The position numbers were made by a program, and so were the translations under genes. Of a stretch of DNA of 11,505 nt, positions 1 to 8,645 are shown in pieces; position 1 is the first letter of the stretch; each line of letters starts with the position of its first letter. Below the pieces are notes generated by a model, which saw only the letters and a list, made by a program, of their open reading frames with translations, had not been told where the DNA came from and did no database searches. The DNA is taken from contig WTJQ01000202.1 of the NCBI GenBank assembly GCA_011524785.1, forward strand, positions 1-11,505. The letters run 5' to 3'. This stretch comes from Planctomycetota bacterium (GTDB lineage Bacteria > Planctomycetota > UBA1135 > GCA-002686595).

Positions 1-667
1 CGCGCGACCTGGGGGGAGACCAGGGTCTGGCCGAGGGCCGCCAGGGGCTCCTCGAACAGGGGGAGCTCCTCGTCGGTCGTCGTGACCACGGCGTCGCTCA
101 CGAGGCCGCCCAGGGCCGTGCTGAGCAGCTTGCCGGCTCGGCGTCGCTCGGCTGCCGGGTGTCCGCCCCCAACCGCCTCGGGGCCTCCCTGCCGGCCGTA
201 GAGCCGATCGTGCAGCGCGGGGAACGCGACCGGGTCGGTCAGGACGGACACGATCCAGAGGTGATCGACCGGACCCGTCTCGCCGGGACGGATCGGTGCG
301 TCGGTGATCCGCGGCACCTTGGAGCCCGTCGCCTCGCGGGCTGCCTGCATGGCCTTCTCCAGCTGCTCCAGCTCGGCCCCGGCCAGGCCGTGGACCGTCA
401 CCTTGCGGCCGAGGCCCACGGCCTCGAGCAGGAGGGGCGCCAACTCCGCGACGCCCGCGCCCACGTAGAGGCTTCGGCCCCGGGGCGCGAGCAGCTCGGC
501 CAGGTCACTCGCGAAGCGCAGGCCCGCGTCGCGCACGGCGTCCAGGCGCTCCTCGGAGAAGAAACCTTGCGCGTCGCCGTCGCAGTACACCGGCTCCAGG
601 GCCGTCCAGTCGATGGCGGCCTCGGCGGCACCGAGGGCCTCGGCGAAGCGCTGGGGATCGAGCGTCG

Positions 668-671
<4 letters not shown>
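1..671 (-). CDS. Hypothetical protein, possible Rossmann/methyltransferase-like fold (3' end outside window)
   Basis: The reading frame stays open for 223 codons from the ATG at 671 to the window edge, so the C-terminus is missing. The start is well supported. It overlaps the permease stop codon as ATGA (668-671), and a GGAG lies 5 nt upstream, inside the permease gene. I do not recognise the family. Residues about 62-80 contain a strand-glycine-helix pattern (SLYVGAGVAEL) that resembles motif I of class I SAM-dependent methyltransferases. The stretch near residue 140 (DHLWIVSVL) could be a later beta strand of such a fold. The acidic residue expected at the end of the second strand is not clear, so activity cannot be claimed. 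No signal peptide or membrane segment is visible, which suggests a cytoplasmic protein. The overlap implies translational coupling to the permease. The CDS is very likely real, but its function is unknown. Confidence 0.85.
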
Positions 672-2758
<2,087 letters not shown>

Positions 2759-2814
2759 CGCTGGTGCCACCGCCCGAGGGGGCGGCGGCGAGGACCGGGT
2801 CGCAGGCCCCGCGC

Positions 2815-4500
2815 TCAGCGGCCCTCGTCGGCCGCCGGCTCGAGCCCCTTGCCCTGCCGCAGCAGATGATACGAACCCGCCTCCATGGGACCGAACTCCT
2901 CCAGGTCCCCATTGGGCCAGCGGACGGTCACGCCCGTCACCGGGCCGGCGTCCCCGAGCCCGAACTGGGCCCGCGGGTCGTTGCTGGCGAGGTACGAGTA
3001 GGCAGGCTCGGCCAGGCGCCAGCGGACGGTCTCGCCCTGCTGGACGCCGACCATGGCACCCGGGATCTCCTTCCCGCGCTTGTCGTGGAGGGTGAAGCCG
3101 ATCCACGCGCCGCTGGCCTCGTTGCGCAGCAGCTTCACGCGGGCGTCCAGGTCGGAGTAGACGACGTCGACGTCCCCGTCGTTGTCGAGGTCCCCGAAGG
3201 CCGCGCCACGGCTCGTCCCGAGCTCCTGGTCGACCACGCCCCCGCCCGGCACCTCGGCGAAGCGCGTGCGCCCCGCGCCGCGGAACAGGTGGTTGGGCTC
3301 GGCGTAGGGGTCCTCGGCGAAGGTCTCCCCCTGCTTCCAGGCCTGGACCGCGCCGTTGGCGACGTAGAGGTCGAGGGCGCCGTCGAGGTCGAAGTCGTGG
3401 AAGCCCATGCCGAAGCCCGTGAACTTCAGGCTCGTGGAGGTCATCCCGGTCGCGTTCGACTTGTCCGCGAAGCGCCCGCGACGGTTCATGTAGAAGGTGT
3501 TCGTCTCGCGTCGCAGGTGGGTCATGAACAGGTCGAGGTCCCCGTCCTGATCGATGTCCACCCACTGCACGCCCATGCCGGCCTCGGGCGTGCCGTTGCC
3601 GTTCACGGCGCAGCCCAGCTGCAGGCCGATGTCCTCGAACTTGCCGCCGCCGACGTTGTGCCAGAGGTTGTTGGGGGTGGCGTCGTTCGCGACGTAGACG
3701 TCGACCTTGCCGTCCTGGTCGTAGTCCCCCGGCGCGACCCCGAGGCCGTTCCCGAAGTTGATGTTGACGCCGCTCCGCTGGGTGCCGTCCAGGTGGGCGC
3801 TGCGGCCCATCGTGTACAGCGCGTCCGGGCTGGGCGCGTTGTAGTTGTTCGGGCTGCAGTAGTCGCGCTCGGAGAAGTAGTTGAAGCAGGGCGTCTCCGT
3901 GGTGGCGCTCCAGAGGAGGTTGTTCACCACGAACAGGTCCAGATCGCGGTCCCCGTCCACGTCGGTGAACGCCGCGCTGGTCGACCAGCGCACGTCCCCG
4001 GAGGCGCCCCCGGGCGTGACGTCCTTGAAGCGCACCACGCCGTTCGCGTCCGGGCCCTCGTTGCGGTAGAGCACGTTGACGCCGACGTTGGTGACGTAGA
4101 GGTCCACGTCCCCGTCCCGGTCGTAGTCCCCGCAGGCGGCGCCCATGCCGTAGCCGGTGTCGCCGACGCCGGCCTCCTCGGTCACGTCGGCGAAGCGCAG
4201 CTGGCCGTCGACCACCCCGAGGTTGCGGAAGAGCTTGTTGCCCGGGTTGCCCTCGGGGGTCGACTCGTCGGGACCCGCCGGCAGCTTGCCCGACTGGACC
4301 AGGTAGACGTCGAGGAGCCCGTCCCCGTCGTAGTCGAGCAGGGCGACGCCGCCGCCCATGATCTCCGGGAACCAGAACTCGCCCTCGCGCCCGGTCACGT
4401 GCGCGAAGTCGAGGCCGGCCTGGGCCCCGACCTCGGTGAACCAGGGGGCGGGCGCGTCCTGGGGAGCCAGGGCCAGCGTGAGGAGGAGGGGCTGGATCAT
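2815..4500 (-). CDS. Exported CRTAC1-family FG-GAP/VCBS beta-propeller protein with UnbV/ASPIC domain
   Basis: This 561-residue protein begins with a short hydrophobic signal peptide (MIQPLLLTLALA, followed by PQDAP), so it is probably secreted or periplasmic. It has seven calcium-type DxDxDG-like motifs, each ending in a further Asp, starting at residues 56, 125, 180, 259, 315, 369 and 437. This spacing fits a seven-bladed FG-GAP propeller. A Cys pair (205 and 215) sits in the insertion between the third and fourth motifs, as in related bacterial proteins. Residues about 478-545 match the UnbV/ASPIC domain (YSYLASNDPRAQFGLG, then VTVRWPNGDLEE). The family is common in planctomycetes, acidobacteria and myxobacteria, but its role is poorly defined; binding or adhesion to proteins or glycans is usually proposed. 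The start overlaps the TPR gene's stop as ATGA (4497-4500), suggesting translational coupling and a shared pathway. Confidence 0.95.
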   Translation of the reverse strand: MIQPLLLTLALAPQDAPAPWFTEVGAQAGLDFAHVTGREGEFWFPEIMGGGVALLDYDGDGLLDVYLVQSGKLPAGPDESTPEGNPGNKLFRNLGVVDGQLRFADVTEEAGVGDTGYGMGAACGDYDRDGDVDLYVTNVGVNVLYRNEGPDANGVVRFKDVTPGGASGDVRWSTSAAFTDVDGDRDLDLFVVNNLLWSATTETPCFNYFSERDYCSPNNYNAPSPDALYTMGRSAHLDGTQRSGVNINFGNGLGVAPGDYDQDGKVDVYVANDATPNNLWHNVGGGKFEDIGLQLGCAVNGNGTPEAGMGVQWVDIDQDGDLDLFMTHLRRETNTFYMNRRGRFADKSNATGMTSTSLKFTGFGMGFHDFDLDGALDLYVANGAVQAWKQGETFAEDPYAEPNHLFRGAGRTRFAEVPGGGVVDQELGTSRGAAFGDLDNDGDVDVVYSDLDARVKLLRNEASGAWIGFTLHDKRGKEIPGAMVGVQQGETVRWRLAEPAYSYLASNDPRAQFGLGDAGPVTGVTVRWPNGDLEEFGPMEAGSYHLLRQGKGLEPAADEGR

Positions 4501-6002
4501 TGGTTCTGTGCCTGCTGGATGGCCTGGTCGAGCTGCTGGCGGAAGCCCGCAAGCTGGGGGTCGTTGCCGGAGACCTTGACCGCGCGATCCGCGGCCACGC
4601 GGGCCGCGTCGTAGTCCTGGACCGTGAACTGCGCGCGCGCGAGGAAGACCCAGGCGAGCGGGTTCTCCGGCGAGCGGCGCGTGTGGGCCGCGGCGAACTT
4701 CACCATCTCGCGGGTGTTGCCCTGCTGTGCGTAGAGCTGCGCGAGCATCTCCAGCATCTGGGGCTCGCGGCAGCCGAGGAGGTGGGCGCGCTGCATGGCC
4801 GCCATGGCCGACTGCACCGTCTGCTGCGCGGCCTGGGGATCACTCGGATCCATGCCGACGTACTCGACCAGCCCGCGGTAGTACCAGGCGCGCCCGATGT
4901 GGGGGGCGAGCTGGACGGCCTTCTCGGTGGCGGCACGGGCCTCGCCGAGGAGCTCGCCGCGGCGCGCGGCGTTGGCCGGGTTGTTCTGGAGGTTCAGCAG
5001 GACGACGGCGCGATCGACCCGCGTCATGTACTCGTCCGGGGCGAGCTCGACGCTGGCATCGAGGACGGCCAGGGCCTGGTCGAAGGCGCCTGCCTGCTGG
5101 TGGGCGCGGGCGATCAGGTTGAGCACCATGAAGTCGCCCGGTCGCTCGGCCTTCACGGCCTCCAGCGCCTGGAGAGCGCCCGTCACGTCGCCCGCCGCGA
5201 GCTGGTTCTCGATGTTCATCATCCGCTGGCCGTAGCCGGCCTTCCACTGGGCCAGCAGCGGCGCGTGCGGATCCGGCGGGAAGACGGGGAAGGCGTTGAG
5301 GCCCAGCTGCAGCTGGAACTCGGCCTCGGTGTCCTGGCCCAGCTCCGCGAGCACCGTGCCCAGCATGTAGCGCGCGTGCGTGTAGCCGGGGTTCAGCTCG
5401 AGCGCCTCCTGGAGCAGGCCCAGCGCGTCGTTCCAGCGCTCCTGCTCGATGCGGACCTGCGCGAGGCCGACGCGCGACTCGGCGAAGCGGATGTCACCCC
5501 CCAGCTCCGCCTCGGAGGCGATGGCTCGCTCCCAGGCTGCGCCCGCCTCGTCCACGAGCCCCATGACCAGCGCGGTGTCCCCGTGCCGTGCCTGGACCAC
5601 GGCCGTGTTCGTCAGGCGCTCGGAGGCCGTCCGGAAGGTCGCGAGCGCGCGGTCCAGCTCGCCGGCCGCGTGGAGGCACACGCCCTGCCGGTACAGCCAC
5701 TCGGGCTTCTCGGGCAGCAGGGCGAAGGCCTGCGCGTAGCAGGGCTCGGCGAGGCTCCACATGGTGTTGGCCTCGTAGGCGATCCCCAGCTGGCTCCAGG
5801 CCTGCCCGCGCAGGGTCACGGCCTCCTCGCTCGCATCGGCGTTCGCGCTCTCCAGGGCCTCGATGGCGCGGCCGATCGTGGCCACCACCTCGGCGTCCAT
5901 GCGGGACGGGTCCTCGAGGCGGATGGGGGGCGTGGGCTCGTCCTGAGGGGAGGCGGCGGGCCCCAGCAGGAGGGGCAGGAGGGCGTGGCTGGCGAGGGTC
6001 AT
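4497..6002 (-). CDS. Exported tetratricopeptide-repeat (TPR) protein
   Basis: This 501-residue protein has an N-terminal signal peptide (MTLASHALLPLLLGPAAS, then PQDEP), indicating export. The rest is an alpha-helical solenoid of roughly ten TPR units between residues about 66 and 480. Clear examples are 173-206 (ending ALELNPG), 291-324 (ASVELAPDE) and 446-479. Less regular helical linkers fall at about 240-260 and 325-365. The C-terminus is Gln-rich (QQLDQAIQQAQNQ). TPR arrays bind other proteins and have no catalytic residues. The start at 6002 is chosen because the signal peptide begins there, although no Shine-Dalgarno site is visible. It is the first gene of a coupled series with the FG-GAP protein, and a TAGACT element lies 16 nt upstream. 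A scaffold or partner for the neighbouring UnbV/ASPIC protein is plausible, because such pairs recur in these phyla. The exact job is unknown. Confidence 0.93.
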   Translation of the reverse strand: MTLASHALLPLLLGPAASPQDEPTPPIRLEDPSRMDAEVVATIGRAIEALESANADASEEAVTLRGQAWSQLGIAYEANTMWSLAEPCYAQAFALLPEKPEWLYRQGVCLHAAGELDRALATFRTASERLTNTAVVQARHGDTALVMGLVDEAGAAWERAIASEAELGGDIRFAESRVGLAQVRIEQERWNDALGLLQEALELNPGYTHARYMLGTVLAELGQDTEAEFQLQLGLNAFPVFPPDPHAPLLAQWKAGYGQRMMNIENQLAAGDVTGALQALEAVKAERPGDFMVLNLIARAHQQAGAFDQALAVLDASVELAPDEYMTRVDRAVVLLNLQNNPANAARRGELLGEARAATEKAVQLAPHIGRAWYYRGLVEYVGMDPSDPQAAQQTVQSAMAAMQRAHLLGCREPQMLEMLAQLYAQQGNTREMVKFAAAHTRRSPENPLAWVFLARAQFTVQDYDAARVAADRAVKVSGNDPQLAGFRQQLDQAIQQAQNQ

Positions 6003-6012
6003 GACGGGGCTC

Positions 6013-6027
6013 GGTCCGAGTCTATCC
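6013..6027 (-). promoter_or_regulatory. Candidate promoter element (TAGACT) for the TPR operon
   Basis: Read on the minus strand, this 15-mer is GGATAGACTCGGACC, with TAGACT at 6024-6019. It matches the element upstream of the ferredoxin/NrfD gene at 13 of 15 positions. TAGACT agrees with TATAAT at four of six bases. No convincing -35 hexamer is present at 16-18 bp. If it is a -10 box, transcription would begin only about 10 nt before the ATG at 6002, giving a nearly leaderless mRNA. That would fit the missing Shine-Dalgarno site. Confidence 0.4.
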
Positions 6028-6082
6028 GTCGGCCAGGGAGGCCCCTTCGCGCAAGCCCCTCGGGCCGCGATTCCTCACGCCC

Positions 6083-6943
6083 TCAGGCGCGTGCACGCGC
6101 CAGCAGCAGCTCGGCCGCGCGCAGGACGGCCTCCGGCGCTGCGAGGTGAGCGCGGGCGCCGCACTCCAGGGACTCCACCTGGGTGCCGGGGGGGAGCAGC
6201 TCGCGGACCTCTGTCGGCACGGGCGCTCCGCTCACGACGATGGCCGGGACCTCGGGGGCGGAGCGGCTCGGCTCCTCCACGGCCTGACCCTCGAGCGCCG
6301 CCGCGTGCAGCACTCCGGGTCGGCGTCCGAGCGTCGCGATGAGGCGCGCCTCGTGTGCCGTCACGTGAGGCTCGAGATCGCTCGGGAACGCCGCGTGCGG
6401 CTGCAGCCAGCGCAGCCAGCCGAGGCGCGCGAGTCCCCGCCGCGCGCGACTGGCGGGTGGGACCCCGGGAGCCCCCGGGTCGAGCAGGAGCAGCCCGACG
6501 ACCTCGTGCGGGTAGCGGCGCGCGAACTGGAGCGCGCGGTGATGTGCGTCCCCATCGGCCACCAGGATCACCGGCCGGTCGGGCGCCACCGCGCCGAGGA
6601 GCCGGTGCAGCCGGACCGAGGCATCGTCGGGGCCGGCGGGAGTCGGATCGCGCGGGCTCCAGCCGAGGCCCGGCCGGTCGTAGGTCAGGACCGGGGCGAG
6701 GGCGCCGAGGCGCTCGGCGGTCCTCCCGAAGTGCGTGCTCCACTCCCCCGATCGGGCGTCGAGGACGAGCGCCGGCCCGTCGCGCTCCCAGTCCCCGCGC
6801 AGGCCGTAGTGCATGGGGTTGCCGCCGAGCTCGGCGCGACGGTTCGGCGGCGGGTAGCGCCGCTGCTCGCGCCGGCCCAGGGCCCGGTCCAGGGACCAGG
6901 CCGCACCTCCGAGGAGGGGGGCGAGCAGCAGGGGGGAGACCAT
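6083..6943 (-). CDS. Alpha/beta-hydrolase-fold protein lacking the catalytic triad (probable pseudoenzyme)
   Basis: This 286-residue protein has a short hydrophobic N-terminus (MVSPLLLAPLLGGAAW), a possible signal or anchor. The rest follows the alpha/beta-hydrolase layout. A first strand (ALVLDARSGEWS, 58-69) sits where an oxyanion-hole segment is usual. Then come the typical YDRPGLGWSPRD (88-99) and the elbow strand with its helix (PVILVADGDAHHRALQFARRYP, starting at 124). In active relatives the elbow reads GxSxG; here the codons give Ala129-Asp-Gly131-Asp-Ala133, so the nucleophile Ser is Gly131. The acid-loop region (IVVSGAPVPTEV) has no Asp at the usual place. The final segment (CGARAHLAAPEAV) has Ala where the catalytic His is expected. 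I infer loss of hydrolase activity with the fold kept. The frame runs on to 7135, but this start avoids overlap with the divergent gene and begins at the hydrophobic segment. It lies 80 bp upstream of the TPR gene on the same strand. Confidence 0.85.
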   Translation of the reverse strand: MVSPLLLAPLLGGAAWSLDRALGRREQRRYPPPNRRAELGGNPMHYGLRGDWERDGPALVLDARSGEWSTHFGRTAERLGALAPVLTYDRPGLGWSPRDPTPAGPDDASVRLHRLLGAVAPDRPVILVADGDAHHRALQFARRYPHEVVGLLLLDPGAPGVPPASRARRGLARLGWLRWLQPHAAFPSDLEPHVTAHEARLIATLGRRPGVLHAAALEGQAVEEPSRSAPEVPAIVVSGAPVPTEVRELLPPGTQVESLECGARAHLAAPEAVLRAAELLLARARA

Positions 6944-7065
6944 GGCGGGACAGCGAAGGTAGCGCCTGGCGGTGGACTTGCACGCCGGGCCGTCGGGATC
7001 GTCGCAGGTCCCGTGCATCGGACCGAGGAGAACCCGGTTCCCGGCCCTGAGCCTGGATCCAGGGG

Positions 7066-7080
7066 GGCTAGACTCGGTCC
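7066..7080 (+). promoter_or_regulatory. Candidate promoter element (TAGACT) for the molybdoenzyme operon
   Basis: The 15-mer GGCTAGACTCGGTCC has TAGACT at 7069-7074 and lies in the 154-bp divergent region (6944-7097). It is the near-duplicate of the element upstream of the TPR gene. As a -10 box it would put the transcription start near 7081, just before the Shine-Dalgarno sequence. The -35 region is weak (CTGAGC at 7047-7052, three matches to TTGACA). Nothing else in this intergenic stretch stands out; a poor TACCTT at 6961-6956 on the minus strand might serve the hydrolase-fold gene. Confidence 0.4.
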
Positions 7081-7083
7081 CCC

Positions 7084-7090
7084 AGGAGGG
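7084..7090 (+). promoter_or_regulatory. Strong Shine-Dalgarno site selecting a GTG start
   Basis: AGGAGGG lies 7 nt before the GTG at 7098. It is the best ribosome-binding site in the window. It fixes the start of the ferredoxin/NrfD protein at this GTG rather than at the in-frame ATG at 6972. The ATG would add 42 residues with no family-like sequence and would read through the candidate promoter. Confidence 0.85.
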
Positions 7091-7097
7091 TCTCACC

Positions 7098-8621
7098 GTG
7101 CAACTTGGATTCGTCATCGACCACTCGCGCTGCATCGGCTGTCACGCGTGCACGGTCGCCTGCAAGTCGGAGAACGACGTGCCCCTGGGCAGCTTCCGCA
7201 CCTGGGTGAAGTACACCGAGGCTGGCGAGTTCCCCGAGGTGCGCCGCGGCTTCTCGGTCCTGCGGTGCAACCAGTGCAGCGAGGCCCCCTGCGTCGAGAT
7301 CTGCCCCACGAGCGCGCTCCAGAAGCGGGACGACGGGATCGTCGACCTGAACCCCGATCGCTGCATCGGCTGCAAGTCGTGCATGCAGGGGTGCCCCTAC
7401 GACGCGCTCTACATCAACCCCCACTCGGGCCTCGCCGAGAAGTGCCACTTCTGCGCGCACCGCACCGAGGTCGGCCTGGCACCGGCGTGCGCCGTGGTGT
7501 GCCCGACCGAGGCCATCGTGCCGGGCGACTTCGACGACCCCGAGAGCGTGGTCTCGCGGATGCGCCGCGAGCACGACCTGGTGGCGCGCAAGACCGAGGC
7601 GGGGACGGGACCGAACGTCTTCTACCGCGAGGTCACGCCGGCCGGGATCGACCCGGGCCAGACCAACATCTCCAAGGGCTTCATCTGGTCCGAGAACCCT
7701 ACCGGGGAGCGCTTCGACGCCGAGGCGTTCCGCGCGGCCGACGAGGAGGCCAAGGCGCGCACGGTGTACGACGTCCCGCGCAAGCTGCTGTGGGGCGCGA
7801 AGATCACGGGCTACCTGTGGACCAAGTCGATCGCAGGGGGAGCCCTGCCAGCCGCGCTCCTCGCAGCTCTGCTCGCCGAGCAGACCGACCTGGTGCAGAG
7901 CGCCGGCTGGGGACCCGTCGTGATCTCCCTCGTGTTCCTGGCGCTCACGGGCGGCCTGCTCGTGGCGGACCTCAAGCGCCCCGAGCGCTTCTGGTACCTG
8001 CTGCGCTACCCGAACTGGTCCTCGTGGCTCGTCCGCGGGACGTACTGCATCATGGCCTTCGGTCTCGTCGCGAGCCTCGCGGCGCTGGCACTGCTGACGG
8101 GAGCGACCGAGGGCGTGGGGACCGCGCTGCTCGCCGGCTCCGCGATCACGGGCGCGGCGACGGCGGGCTACACGGGCTACTTGTTCGGCCAGGCCAAGGG
8201 CCGGGTCCTGTGGATGCGCCGAGGGATGGCGCTGCACCTCGTCATCCAGGCGCTGGTGGCGGGCTCGGCTGCGCTGCTCGTGCTCGGCTTCTTGGGCCTC
8301 GGCACGGCGGACGACCTCTCCGCGGGGCTCGTCCACTTGCTGCAGGTCGCACTCGGCCTGCACCTCGCGTTCACCCTGGTCGAGGGGCGGCTCAGCCCTC
8401 CGGGCCGCGAGGAGGAGTACCACCGCGCGTCGCGCCTGATCACCCACGGCCCCTACAAGGTCGCCCACTGGGGAGTCGGCGTGGTGGCGGGCATCCTCCT
8501 GCCCCTCGCCCTGCTGATGACGCCAGAACTCGCCCCGCTCGCGGGCCTGCTCGTCCTCGTCGGCCTGTGGGCCGAGGAGGACCTCCTCGTCCGCGCCGGC
8601 CAGGCCCTGCCGATCTCCTGA
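7098..8621 (+). CDS. Four-cluster ferredoxin subunit fused to NrfD/PsrC-type quinone-reactive membrane anchor
   Basis: This 507-residue protein combines two subunits that are usually separate in complex iron-sulfur molybdoenzymes. Residues 1-150 are a DmsB/PsrB-like electron-transfer domain with sixteen cysteines in four groups: 12/15/18/22, 57/60/65/69, 89/92/95/99 and 116/119/131/135. These are expected to bind four [4Fe-4S] clusters. A linker (about 150-240) leads to eight likely membrane helices (about 246-500) of the NrfD family. It has the PERFWYLLRYPNWSSW motif (295-310) and the ending EEDLLVRAGQALPIS. In known relatives NrfD exchanges electrons with quinones at the membrane and the four clusters form a wire to the molybdenum subunit, encoded here 24 bp downstream. 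No Tat or Sec signal precedes the first cluster, so a cytoplasmic ferredoxin domain is inferred. Separate psrB and psrC genes are the commoner arrangement. Confidence 0.95.
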   Translation: MQLGFVIDHSRCIGCHACTVACKSENDVPLGSFRTWVKYTEAGEFPEVRRGFSVLRCNQCSEAPCVEICPTSALQKRDDGIVDLNPDRCIGCKSCMQGCPYDALYINPHSGLAEKCHFCAHRTEVGLAPACAVVCPTEAIVPGDFDDPESVVSRMRREHDLVARKTEAGTGPNVFYREVTPAGIDPGQTNISKGFIWSENPTGERFDAEAFRAADEEAKARTVYDVPRKLLWGAKITGYLWTKSIAGGALPAALLAALLAEQTDLVQSAGWGPVVISLVFLALTGGLLVADLKRPERFWYLLRYPNWSSWLVRGTYCIMAFGLVASLAALALLTGATEGVGTALLAGSAITGAATAGYTGYLFGQAKGRVLWMRRGMALHLVIQALVAGSAALLVLGFLGLGTADDLSAGLVHLLQVALGLHLAFTLVEGRLSPPGREEEYHRASRLITHGPYKVAHWGVGVVAGILLPLALLMTPELAPLAGLLVLVGLWAEEDLLVRAGQALPIS

Positions 8622-8645
8622 ACCCCTGCACGAGCCCGCACCGTC

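Noticed and set aside
2759..4552. N-terminal extension of the permease frame up to 4552
   Set aside because: The extra residues are Arg/Gly/Pro-rich and are the shifted-frame shadow of the FG-GAP gene. APC homology begins just after Met at 2758.
2764..4614. Plus-strand open frame of 616 codons rich in Val and Asp
   Set aside because: It mirrors the repeated Asp codons (GAC read as GTC) of the FG-GAP gene. It has no independent motifs or ribosome site.
6040..6066. Possible terminator stem (GGCCC with GGGCC) between the hydrolase-fold and TPR genes
   Set aside because: Only five base pairs around a 17-nt loop and no T-run; expected by chance in this composition.
4500..6149. Plus-strand open frame of 549 codons opposite the TPR gene
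   Set aside because: Antisense shadow of a clear TPR protein with a signal peptide; composition only.
6972..7097. Upstream ATG start for the ferredoxin/NrfD gene
   Set aside because: The extra 42 residues have no family resemblance. An AGGAGGG site at ideal spacing serves the GTG at 7098.
6944..7135. Upstream start at 7135 for the hydrolase-fold gene
   Set aside because: It would overlap the start of the divergent ferredoxin/NrfD gene and add non-hydrophobic sequence before what looks like an N-terminal signal or anchor.
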